From the NCBI GenBank assembly GCA_946002045.1, contig CAMFYM010000056.1:1-8327 (forward strand): a stretch of 8,327 nt of DNA. The letters run 5' to 3'. The stretch is from an uncultured Clostridia bacterium (lineage in GTDB: Bacteria; Bacillota; Clostridia; Oscillospirales; Acutalibacteraceae). Shown here one piece after another: positions 1 through 6,482 of the stretch (the stretch's first letter is position 1; every line of letters starts with the position of its first letter). The position numbers were made by a program, and so were the translations under genes. The notes beneath the pieces are model-generated. The model made no database searches and had not been told where the DNA came from. It worked only from the letters and a program-made list of their open reading frames with translations.

Positions 1-1
1 T

Positions 2-7
2 TATAAT
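2..7 (+). promoter_or_regulatory. Candidate -10 box (TATAAT), -35 outside window
   Basis: The hexamer TATAAT matches the sigma-A -10 consensus exactly and lies about 60 bases before the first start codon. Any -35 element would lie before the window, so the promoter cannot be confirmed. AT-rich sequence produces this hexamer often, and the same bases could instead be codons of an upstream gene. Confidence 0.2.
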
Positions 8-37
8 ATAGTCAGTGATTTCTTTAAACGAATGTAA
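2..37 (+). other. Possible 3' end of an upstream gene
   Basis: Reading from base 2 gives eleven open codons (YNIVSDFFKRM) followed by TAA at 35-37, which leaves 29 bases before the first complete gene. The other two forward frames stop within the first 11 bases. Given how tightly the later genes are packed, this could be the C-terminal tail of the preceding operon gene. The stretch is too short to identify a family, and an open run of this length is expected by chance. The same bases also contain a TATAAT hexamer, so the coding and promoter readings compete. Confidence 0.3.
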
Positions 38-56
38 ATTATTGGCACACTTTCTT

Positions 57-60
57 GGAG
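57..60 (+). promoter_or_regulatory. Ribosome binding site GGAG that sets the start at 67
   Basis: GGAG lies six bases before the ATG at 67. An in-frame TTG at 55 overlaps this site and has no Shine-Dalgarno sequence of its own at a suitable distance. The ATG at 67 is therefore the better start for the methyltransferase. Confidence 0.7.
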
Positions 61-66
61 TTGTGT

Positions 67-846
67 ATGGAAAAAATCACAGGTAAAAGTAACGATTTAA
101 TTAAGAGCGTAAAAAAACTGTTTTCATCTTCAAAGCAACGCCGTGAGCAAGGTCTGTTTGTGCTTGAGGGTGCAAGACTTGTTTTTGACGTTCTTAATTC
201 TTTTTATGAGGTAAAATATTTTTTAATTACCGAAAGCGCATATGATAAATATAAACCACAATCTGATAAAATTATAGCAATCAGCAGTCAGTCTTATTTT
301 ATAACAGATGACCTGTCAGCAAAAATAAGCGAAACTCAAAGCTCACAGGGCGTGTATGCTGTTTGTAAAATGAAGTCGGACCTTGATTTTGAAATAAAAA
401 CCGACAGCAAGGTCATAGCCCTCGATAATGTTCAGGACCCCGGTAATTTGGGTACAATAGTTCGTACTGCCGAGGCACTCGGTATAGACTCGATTATAGT
501 TGGTGGTGGGTGTGACATATATAACCCAAAGGTTTTAAGGGCATCTATGGGCTCAATGCTCCGTACAAATCTTATAAAAACAGATTGCCTGCCGGATTAT
601 CTTTTAATGCTTAAATCAAAGGGCTGTATGATTTACGGCACATCGCCGTCATCGGACGCTGTACCCATTACGAACATTGATTTTTCAAAGGGTGGCGTGT
701 GTGTTATCGGCAACGAGGCAAACGGCATCAGTGACGATATTTCCGATATTTGCCATAGCCTTGTAACAATCCCTATGCTGGGCAAGGCAGAGAGCCTTAA
801 TGCTTCCTGCGCAGCTTCAATAACAATGTGGGAGATGCTGCGATGA
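67..846 (+). CDS. TrmH/SpoU-family RNA 2'-O-methyltransferase
   Basis: This 259-residue protein is a SPOUT-class enzyme expected to transfer a methyl group from S-adenosylmethionine to a ribose 2'-OH in rRNA or tRNA. The N-terminal part (about 1-105) resembles the SpoU substrate-binding domain, with the segment FVLEGARLV at 31-39. The catalytic trefoil-knot domain fills 115-259. Motif 1 is DNVQDPGNLGTIVRTA at 120-135, with Asn127 and Arg133. Motif 2 is VIGNEANGIS at 213-222. Motif 3 runs from IPMLGKAESLNAS at 235-247 into an alanine/serine-rich helix. All three motifs are intact, so the enzyme should be active. Family membership is clear, but the target nucleotide is not: RlmB-like, YsgA-like and tRNA-directed members share these motifs. 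The stop codon overlaps the dprA start (ATGA), which suggests coupled translation. The start at 67 rests on the GGAG at 57-60. Confidence 0.92.
   Translation: MEKITGKSNDLIKSVKKLFSSSKQRREQGLFVLEGARLVFDVLNSFYEVKYFLITESAYDKYKPQSDKIIAISSQSYFITDDLSAKISETQSSQGVYAVCKMKSDLDFEIKTDSKVIALDNVQDPGNLGTIVRTAEALGIDSIIVGGGCDIYNPKVLRASMGSMLRTNLIKTDCLPDYLLMLKSKGCMIYGTSPSSDAVPITNIDFSKGGVCVIGNEANGISDDISDICHSLVTIPMLGKAESLNASCAASITMWEMLR
830..834 (+). promoter_or_regulatory. Ribosome binding site GGGAG for dprA, inside the upstream gene
   Basis: GGGAG lies eight bases before the ATG at 843 and within the last codons of the methyltransferase gene. It supports 843 as the dprA start over an in-frame GTG at 828, which would overlap this site. 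The ATGA overlap at 843-846 is a typical coupling arrangement. Confidence 0.65.
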
Positions 847-2048
847 GTGAGAATTTGCGTTATTGGCTTTGGCTGCAAAGAGCACTTGGCGAGGGTGCTC
901 ATATAAACAAAATAATCAGTGATTTCGGCTCTGTTGATAATTTGTATAACTCAAATATTATCGAGTGGCGTATGAGCAGTGCGCTTACATCAAAGCAAAT
1001 TAACAAGCTTGAACAAACAGATATTAACACAGTGGATGAAATAATATATACCTGTGAGGAAAACGGCTGGAGTATAATCGACTTTGACGATATAAGGTAT
1101 CCACAAAGGCTGAGAGAAATATGCAATCCTCCCTGTGTGCTATATGTTGACGGTCAACTTCCCGATATTGACAATTTGGCTGTTATCGGGATTGTAGGAA
1201 CCCGTAAGGCAGGTGACTATGCCATAAAGGTTGCTCATATTATGAGTAGAGGAATAACCGAGTGTGGCGCATTGGTAGTCAGTGGTGGTGCCTTAGGTGT
1301 AGATACTGCTGCTCATAAGGGTGCTCTTACAGACGGTGGAAAAACAGTTGCCGTTCTTGGATGTGGACTTGGAACAAGCTATCTTAATGAGAATAAATCA
1401 TTAAGAGATGTTATTAGGAATAACGGTGCATTAGTTACAGAATACCCACCGTTTACAAGGGCAAGCAGGACTACATTTCCACTTCGTAACAGAATTATCA
1501 GTGGCTTGTCTGTGGGCGTGTTGGTTGTTGAGGCAGGAGTTAAAAGTGGTAGCCTTATTACTGCCAACTTTGCCCTTGAGCAGGGCAGAGATGTGTTTGC
1601 CGTTCCTTCATCAATTTTGTCGGTAGATTATGCCGGCACTAATAAGCTGATTGAGGACGGAGCAATCGTTGCAACTAATCCTCTTCAAATTGTTTCAACA
1701 TACAGTGAAAGGTTTTCAACCATTGATGTATCAAAGGCTCGTAGAGTAGAGGAGCTTTTAACAGACTCCACCCACCTCAGTGCAAATGTTACTCCCACAA
1801 AAGACAATTTAGCCTTTGAGAATATGGAGGAAAGCAGAGCACAAAGAGCAGAGCATCAAAAGCAGATGTTAAGTTTAACAGGCGATTTAAGAATTGTTTA
1901 CAATGCTTTAGATGAAAGCTTTAATCATATTGATGCTGTTATTGAAAAATCCGGACTGACAGGTCAAAGGGTGATTGCTGCAATTACCCAGCTTGAGATA
2001 ATGGGGCTTGCAGAAAGCGCCTCCGGTAAACGATATAAACTATCCTGA
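843..2048 (+). CDS. dprA: DNA-processing protein DprA (Smf)
   Basis: DprA binds incoming single-stranded DNA during natural transformation and loads RecA onto it. It is also widespread in bacteria not known to be competent. The product from the ATG at 843 is 401 residues. Residues 1-75 look like the variable N-terminal helical domain. The Rossmann-like DprA core covers about 76-290. It includes RYPQRLREICNPPCVLYVDG (85-104), GTRKAGDYA (119-127), SGGALGVDTAAH (147-158), FPLRNRIISGLS (212-223) and SGSLITANFALEQGRDVFAVP starting at 235. A polar, charged linker (about 290-340) leads to a winged-helix-like C-terminal domain (342-401), found in many longer family members. All core motifs are intact. 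The gene overlaps the methyltransferase by four bases and is followed 13 bases later by topA, the same dprA-topA order as in Bacillus. No other competence gene is visible, so a role in transformation cannot be inferred for this organism. Confidence 0.96.
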   Translation: MSENLRYWLWLQRALGEGAHINKIISDFGSVDNLYNSNIIEWRMSSALTSKQINKLEQTDINTVDEIIYTCEENGWSIIDFDDIRYPQRLREICNPPCVLYVDGQLPDIDNLAVIGIVGTRKAGDYAIKVAHIMSRGITECGALVVSGGALGVDTAAHKGALTDGGKTVAVLGCGLGTSYLNENKSLRDVIRNNGALVTEYPPFTRASRTTFPLRNRIISGLSVGVLVVEAGVKSGSLITANFALEQGRDVFAVPSSILSVDYAGTNKLIEDGAIVATNPLQIVSTYSERFSTIDVSKARRVEELLTDSTHLSANVTPTKDNLAFENMEESRAQRAEHQKQMLSLTGDLRIVYNALDESFNHIDAVIEKSGLTGQRVIAAITQLEIMGLAESASGKRYKLS

Positions 2049-2061
2049 AAGGAATTAAAAT

Positions 2062-4164
2062 ATGTCAAAATTAGTTATAGTTGAGTCACCTGCAAAGGCA
2101 AAAAATATTAAAGGCTATCTTGGTAAGGATTACGATGTTGTGGCTTCTATGGGTCATGTAAGGGACCTTCCTGCTGCAAGACTTAGCGTAGATATTGCCA
2201 ATGATTTTGAACCTAAATATGCTGTTATCAAAGGCAAGGAGAACTTCGTTAAGGATCTTAAGAAAAAGGCAGATGCAGCAGATTATGTTTATCTTGCAAC
2301 AGACCCTGACCGTGAGGGAGAGGCAATATCTTGGCATTTAGCAACACTTTTAGACCTTGATATGAATGAAAAAAATCGTGTAACCTTTAACGAGATTACA
2401 AAAAACGGTGTTAAAAACGGAATGGCAAATCCAAGAAAAATAGATATAGATTTTGTTAACGCTCAGCAGGCAAGACGAATTCTTGACCGTCTTATCGGCT
2501 ATAAGCTTTCACCGTTTATTTCACAAAAAATTCGCAGAGGCCTATCAGCAGGTCGAGTACAGTCTGTTGCATTAAGACTTGTTGTTGACCGAGAGGAAGA
2601 AATCAGGGCATTTAATCCTGAGGAATACTGGTCTATTGATGCAAAATTCACTAATCCTCCACAAAGAAAAACATTTTCAGCAGCCCTTTATGGCACAAAG
2701 GATGAAAAACTGAAGATTGAGAATAAGGAGCAAAGCGACAAAATTCTTTCGGCACTTGACGGCGCAGACTATGTTGTTACTGCCGTTAAAAAGGGTAGCA
2801 GAAAGAAGAATCCGACTCCTCCGTTTACAACCTCCACATTACAGCAGGAGGCTTCTCGCAGACTTTCATTTCAGGCAAAGCGCACAATGAAGGCTGCACA
2901 GGAGCTTTATGAGGGTGTTGACGCCGGCAATCTTGGTACTGTAGGTCTTATCACCTATATGAGAACAGACTCCCTTCGTATTTCCGACGAGGCACGAGCA
3001 GCAGGTAATGAGTATATCAGAACAACCTATGGCGAAAAGTACCTGCCTAAATCACCAAGAATTTATAAATCAAAAAGCAATATTCAGGATGGTCACGAAG
3101 CAATCAGACCCACAATGCCAAAGGTTAATCCTGAGCAGGTTAAGCCTTATTTGTCATCAGATCAATATAAGGTTTACAAGCTTATTTGGGAAAGATTTAT
3201 CGCTTCTCTTATGGAGGCTTGCCTGCAGGAAACCATGAAGATAGAAATTACGGCAGGCGATTATATCTTCAATGCCACAGGATATACTGTAAAGTTTGAC
3301 GGCTTTACAGCCTTGTATGAGGAAAAGACCGACGATGATAAAAATGACGAGGCATCTCCTCTTCCTGATATGGCAGTGGGCGATGTGCTTAAGCTTAAGA
3401 GCATTTTAGGTAATCAGCATTTCACCCAACCTCCTGCAAGATATACTGAAGCATCACTTACAAAGGCACTGGAGGAAAACGGTGTAGGTCGTCCGTCAAC
3501 ATATGTTACTATCACATCGACTATTATAAACCGTGAATATGTAAAGCGTGACGGCAAGCAGTTTGTTCCAACAGAGCTGGGCGAGGCAGTTACAAAGCTC
3601 CTTAAGGAAAGGATGCCTAATATTGTTAATGTTAAGTACACCTCAAAGATGGAAACAGACCTTGATAAAATCGACAGTGGCGAAAAGAATTATAAAGAAA
3701 TGATTAGGCTTTATTACGACGATTTTGAAGAACCACTTGAAAAAGCAAAGGCAGATATGCAGGGTGTTAAGATTAAGCTTAAGGAAGAGGAAACCGATGT
3801 AGTCTGTGAAAAGTGTGGACGCAATATGGTTGTTAAGGTTGGCAGATTTGGCAAATTCCTTGCTTGTCCCGGCTATCCTGATTGTAAAAATACAAAGCCA
3901 CTTGTGTTCAAAACAAAGGCAAAGTGTCCTGAGTGTGGTGGCGATGTTATAGAGAAAAAAACCAAGAAGGGTACTTCGTTCTACGGCTGCTCAAATTATC
4001 CAAAATGTAACTTTATGACATGGGATTTGCCGTCAGATGAGGTTTGTCCTAACTGTGGCAAGTCACTGTTTAAGCGCAAGGGCAATGTGCTTTATTGCCC
4101 TGACACAGAGGGTTGTGGCTTTACAAAGCCTGCCATAAGAAAAAAGAAAACAGAAGAAGAATGA
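2062..4164 (+). CDS. topA: DNA topoisomerase I (type IA)
   Basis: This enzyme relaxes negatively supercoiled DNA by cutting and passing one strand through a transient 5'-phosphotyrosyl link. The 700-residue length is normal for Firmicutes TopA. The Toprim domain opens with KLVIVESPAKAKNI (Glu8) and carries the metal-binding acidic triad in DPDREGE at 81-87 (Asp81, Asp83, Glu85). The active-site tyrosine is Tyr299 in GLITYMRTDS, with Arg301 two residues on. GHEAIRPT (344-351) and GVGRPSTY (474-481) are conserved core segments. The C-terminus has three complete four-cysteine zinc ribbons: Cys582/585/602/608, Cys622/625/643/649 and Cys662/665/679/685. It ends in a lysine- and glutamate-rich tail. 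AAAGGA at 2048-2053, eight bases before the ATG, serves as ribosome binding site. The gene ends four bases before trmFO. A slippery A_AAA_AAG heptamer lies in the reading frame at 4140-4146. Confidence 0.98.
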   Translation: MSKLVIVESPAKAKNIKGYLGKDYDVVASMGHVRDLPAARLSVDIANDFEPKYAVIKGKENFVKDLKKKADAADYVYLATDPDREGEAISWHLATLLDLDMNEKNRVTFNEITKNGVKNGMANPRKIDIDFVNAQQARRILDRLIGYKLSPFISQKIRRGLSAGRVQSVALRLVVDREEEIRAFNPEEYWSIDAKFTNPPQRKTFSAALYGTKDEKLKIENKEQSDKILSALDGADYVVTAVKKGSRKKNPTPPFTTSTLQQEASRRLSFQAKRTMKAAQELYEGVDAGNLGTVGLITYMRTDSLRISDEARAAGNEYIRTTYGEKYLPKSPRIYKSKSNIQDGHEAIRPTMPKVNPEQVKPYLSSDQYKVYKLIWERFIASLMEACLQETMKIEITAGDYIFNATGYTVKFDGFTALYEEKTDDDKNDEASPLPDMAVGDVLKLKSILGNQHFTQPPARYTEASLTKALEENGVGRPSTYVTITSTIINREYVKRDGKQFVPTELGEAVTKLLKERMPNIVNVKYTSKMETDLDKIDSGEKNYKEMIRLYYDDFEEPLEKAKADMQGVKIKLKEEETDVVCEKCGRNMVVKVGRFGKFLACPGYPDCKNTKPLVFKTKAKCPECGGDVIEKKTKKGTSFYGCSNYPKCNFMTWDLPSDEVCPNCGKSLFKRKGNVLYCPDTEGCGFTKPAIRKKKTEEE
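4140..4146 (+). other. In-frame A_AAA_AAG slippery heptamer near the topA end
   Basis: Six adenines and a guanine are phased as the third base of an AGA codon followed by AAA AAG. This matches the dnaX-type -1 frameshift heptamer. A -1 slip would replace the last codons of topA and move termination from 4164 to the TGA at 4170-4172, which overlaps the trmFO start. I see no obvious stimulatory hairpin downstream and no strong Shine-Dalgarno-like stimulator upstream. Similar A-runs occur by chance elsewhere in the window. The motif is certain; any function is speculative. Confidence 0.3.
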
Positions 4165-4172
4165 AAATATGA
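4161..4172 (+). other. Double ATGA junction between topA and trmFO
   Basis: The bases ATGAAAATATGA contain a three-codon reading frame (Met-Lys-Ile, then TGA). Its ATG overlaps the topA stop TGA at 4162-4164, and its TGA at 4170-4172 overlaps the trmFO ATG at 4169-4171. It could act as a reinitiation relay between the two genes. A/T-rich junctions make such an arrangement easy to get by chance, and I see no ribosome binding site for it. Confidence 0.25.
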
Positions 4173-5467
4173 AATTTAAGGTTATCGGTGCCGGACTTGC
4201 CGGTGTCGAAGCAGCATGGCAGATTGCTAACGCAGGTTATCCGGTGGAGCTATATGAAATGAAGGGTATCAAGCGTTCTCCTGCTCACAAAACAGATTTG
4301 TTTGCAGAGCTTGTTTGTTCAAATTCATTAAAAGCGTCAAGGATAGATTCTGCAGCAGGTCTGCTTAAAGAGGAAATGTCAATGTTAGGCTCACTGACAG
4401 TACCCGTTGCAAGGAGCTGCAGTGTTCCTGCCGGTGGTGCTTTGGCAGTTGACAGAGATGTTTTTTCAAAAGAAATTACTAAAAAAATAAAATCACATAA
4501 AAACATAACCGTTATCAACAAGGTTGTTGACAGCCTTGAATTAGAGGATGACACAATAACCATTGTTGCCACAGGACCATTAACTGACGGTGCCCTTGCA
4601 GAAAATATTAAATCTATTGTGGGCGAGTATTTGTCCTTTTACGATGCTGCTGCTCCGATTGTCACTGCCGACAGCATAGATATGTCAAAGGCATTTGGTG
4701 CATCTCGCTATGGCAGAGGTGGCGACGACGACTATATAAATTGTCCCTTTAACAAGGCAGAGTATGAGGCGTTTATTAACGAGCTTGTTAACGCTCAAGG
4801 TGCCGTTGTTCACGATTTTGATGTTTATGAGGGCTGTATGCCTATTGAAAAGCTGGCAAAAAGAGGAGTTGACGCACCACGCTTTGGACCTATGAAGCCC
4901 GTAGGACTTGTTGATCCAAATACTAATCACAGACCTTGGGCGTGTGTTCAGTTAAGAAGAGAAAATTCAAAGGGCACAATGTTCAATCTTGTAGGATTTC
5001 AAACTAATTTGAAGTTCGGTGAGCAAAAGCGTGTGTTTTCTATGATTCCCGGACTTGAAAATGCACAGTTCGTTCGCTACGGTGTAATGCATAGAAATTC
5101 CTTTTTAGATTCACCAAGACTCCTTAACAGCTCCTTTAGCCTTAGAGCAAATAATAGGCTGTTTTTTGCAGGTCAAATTACAGGCGTTGAGGGATATATG
5201 GAATCAGCAGGCAGTGGTATTATTGTCGGCATCAATGCAGTCAGATTGGCACAGGGTAAATCACCCTTTGTACCAAATAACGATACAATGCTTGGTGCAT
5301 TGTGTGAATATATCAGCGATGAAAGTGTAACGAATTTTCAACCAATGGGTGCAAATTTCGGAGTGCTGCCTCCCATTGAACCTAAGATTAGAGATAAGAA
5401 GGAAAGATACGCTGCTCTTTCAAGCAGAGCAATAGAGTCATTAAAGCTTTCTATGGAGATTTTGTAA
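4169..5467 (+). CDS. trmFO: Methylenetetrahydrofolate-tRNA-(uracil-5-)-methyltransferase TrmFO
   Basis: TrmFO makes 5-methyluridine at position 54 of the tRNA T-loop. It uses 5,10-methylenetetrahydrofolate as carbon donor and reduced FAD, instead of the S-adenosylmethionine used by TrmA. The 432-residue length fits the family. The N-terminus is the FAD-binding segment VIGAGLAGVEAA (5-16), followed by ELYEM. LVCSNSLKA (48-56) holds Cys50, and YEGCMPIEKLA (220-230) holds Cys223. These correspond to the two cysteines known to matter in the Bacillus subtilis enzyme (Cys53 and Cys226). A second flavin-contacting stretch, LFFAGQITGVEGYMESAGSG, starts at 331. The gene follows topA, as it does in many Firmicutes. 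Its start lacks a GG-containing ribosome binding site: the upstream bases are only A/G-rich (AGAAGAAGA at 4152-4160). Translation therefore probably depends on ribosomes finishing topA. Its stop overlaps the plsX start by one base (TAATG). Confidence 0.97.
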   Translation: MKFKVIGAGLAGVEAAWQIANAGYPVELYEMKGIKRSPAHKTDLFAELVCSNSLKASRIDSAAGLLKEEMSMLGSLTVPVARSCSVPAGGALAVDRDVFSKEITKKIKSHKNITVINKVVDSLELEDDTITIVATGPLTDGALAENIKSIVGEYLSFYDAAAPIVTADSIDMSKAFGASRYGRGGDDDYINCPFNKAEYEAFINELVNAQGAVVHDFDVYEGCMPIEKLAKRGVDAPRFGPMKPVGLVDPNTNHRPWACVQLRRENSKGTMFNLVGFQTNLKFGEQKRVFSMIPGLENAQFVRYGVMHRNSFLDSPRLLNSSFSLRANNRLFFAGQITGVEGYMESAGSGIIVGINAVRLAQGKSPFVPNNDTMLGALCEYISDESVTNFQPMGANFGVLPPIEPKIRDKKERYAALSSRAIESLKLSMEIL

Positions 5468-6453
5468 TGAAAATTATAATTGATGCCTTCGGTGGAGATA
5501 ATGCTCCTCTTGAAATAATCAAAGGCTCAATGCTTGCCGTTGAGGAATACGGCATAGACATCATCCTTGTAGGTGATGAGGAAAAAATAAATAATTGCGT
5601 GTTGGATAATGGTATTACCCTTAAAAACACAGAGATAGTTGACGCTAAGGGTATTATTACAATGCACGATGATGCAAAATCCGTTCTTAAGGAAAAGGCA
5701 GATTCATCAATGGCTGTCGGATTCAAGCTTCTTAACGAGGGAAAGGGTGATGCTTTTGTCAGTGCAGGTAACACCGGCGCAGTAACAGTTGGCGCTACCC
5801 TTATTACAAAAAGGATTAAGGGAGTCAAGCGTCCTGCTATTGCCTCTGTTATGCCAAGTGCCCAAAAGCCAATACTTCTTATGGACTGTGGTGCAAATGC
5901 AGAGTGTCGTGCAGAATTTCTATATCAATTCGGCTTAATGGGCAGTCTTTATATGGAGCATATACTTAAGCTTGATAGCCCAAGAGTTGCCCTTGCTAAT
6001 AATGGTACAGAGGATACGAAGGGCACACCTCTTGTTAAGGAAGCCTATAAGCTTATGAAAAATGCACCATATAATTTTGTCGGTAATATTGAAGCAAGAC
6101 AGATTCCCTTTGGCGATGCAGATGTAATTGTTGCCGACGGATTTACAGGCAATATTATTCTTAAAATGTACGAGGGTGTAGCAAAGGTTTTAATGAACGG
6201 TATCAAAAATGCCTTTATGAAAAATCCTATCACCAAGCTTTCGTATTTAGGTGCAAGAAGTGGTATTAAAGATATGAAGGCGCAGTTTGATTATAAGGAA
6301 TACGGTGGTGCCGTTTTACTCGGTGTAAGAAAGCCTGTTGTTAAGGCTCACGGCTCTGCCGATGCAAGAACATTTAAAAATGCAATCAAGCAGGCAGTTT
6401 GGTTTTTGGAAAACAGCCTGATAGAAGAAATAGAAAAATCATTAGGCGAGTAA
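5467..6453 (+). CDS. plsX: Phosphate acyltransferase PlsX
   Basis: PlsX converts acyl-ACP and inorganic phosphate to acyl-phosphate. This is the acyl donor that PlsY uses to acylate glycerol-3-phosphate at the start of phospholipid synthesis. PlsX is a soluble or peripheral membrane protein, and no membrane segment is visible here. The 328-residue length is typical. Family hallmarks are DAFGGDNAP (6-14), FVSAGNTGA (97-105), LMDCGAN (138-144), NNGTEDTKGTPLV (178-190), VADGFTGNIILKMYEG (222-237) and GAVLLGVRKPVVKAHGSA (281-298). The start ATG overlaps the trmFO stop as TAATG, and GGAG at 5455-5458 is eight bases upstream. In many Firmicutes plsX is followed by fabD, fabG and acpP before rnc. 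Here rnc follows directly after 29 bases, so the ACP substrate partner must be encoded elsewhere. Confidence 0.97.
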   Translation: MKIIIDAFGGDNAPLEIIKGSMLAVEEYGIDIILVGDEEKINNCVLDNGITLKNTEIVDAKGIITMHDDAKSVLKEKADSSMAVGFKLLNEGKGDAFVSAGNTGAVTVGATLITKRIKGVKRPAIASVMPSAQKPILLMDCGANAECRAEFLYQFGLMGSLYMEHILKLDSPRVALANNGTEDTKGTPLVKEAYKLMKNAPYNFVGNIEARQIPFGDADVIVADGFTGNIILKMYEGVAKVLMNGIKNAFMKNPITKLSYLGARSGIKDMKAQFDYKEYGGAVLLGVRKPVVKAHGSADARTFKNAIKQAVWFLENSLIEEIEKSLGE

Positions 6454-6482
6454 GAAAAATGCCTTAATTTGAGGAAGAAACT

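Noticed and set aside
111..117. A_AAA_AAA slippery heptamer in the methyltransferase gene
   Set aside because: The -1 frame reaches a stop within about ten codons, giving a useless truncated product. Lysine-codon runs in AT-rich genes explain it, and it serves as a background example for the topA heptamer.
1833..1855. Direct 9-base repeat AGCAGAGCA twice in the dprA linker
   Set aside because: It is a short repeat in a low-complexity, charged linker (SRAQRAEHQKQ). It is compatible with chance or minor slippage and lacks further copies.
3388..3399. 12-bp perfect palindrome CTTAAGCTTAAG in topA, with similar shorter ones near 3772 and 5964
   Set aside because: It is simply two repeats of the codon pair CTT AAG (Leu-Lys), which is palindromic by nature. 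No regulatory position supports it as an operator.
4285..4572. 95-codon minus-strand open frame
   Set aside because: It is opposite the trmFO N-terminal region, which has intact FAD and cysteine motifs. There is no independent sign of coding.
5451..5828. 125-codon open frame on the minus strand
   Set aside because: It lies entirely opposite the clear plsX gene (and the last trmFO codons) and matches no family I recognise. Its composition is what is expected opposite a real coding region.
6454..6482. Possible terminator or attenuator between plsX and rnc
   Set aside because: The only pairing is a 3-bp CCT/AGG stem around an A/T-rich loop, with no U-tract. The AGGA also serves as the rnc ribosome binding site.
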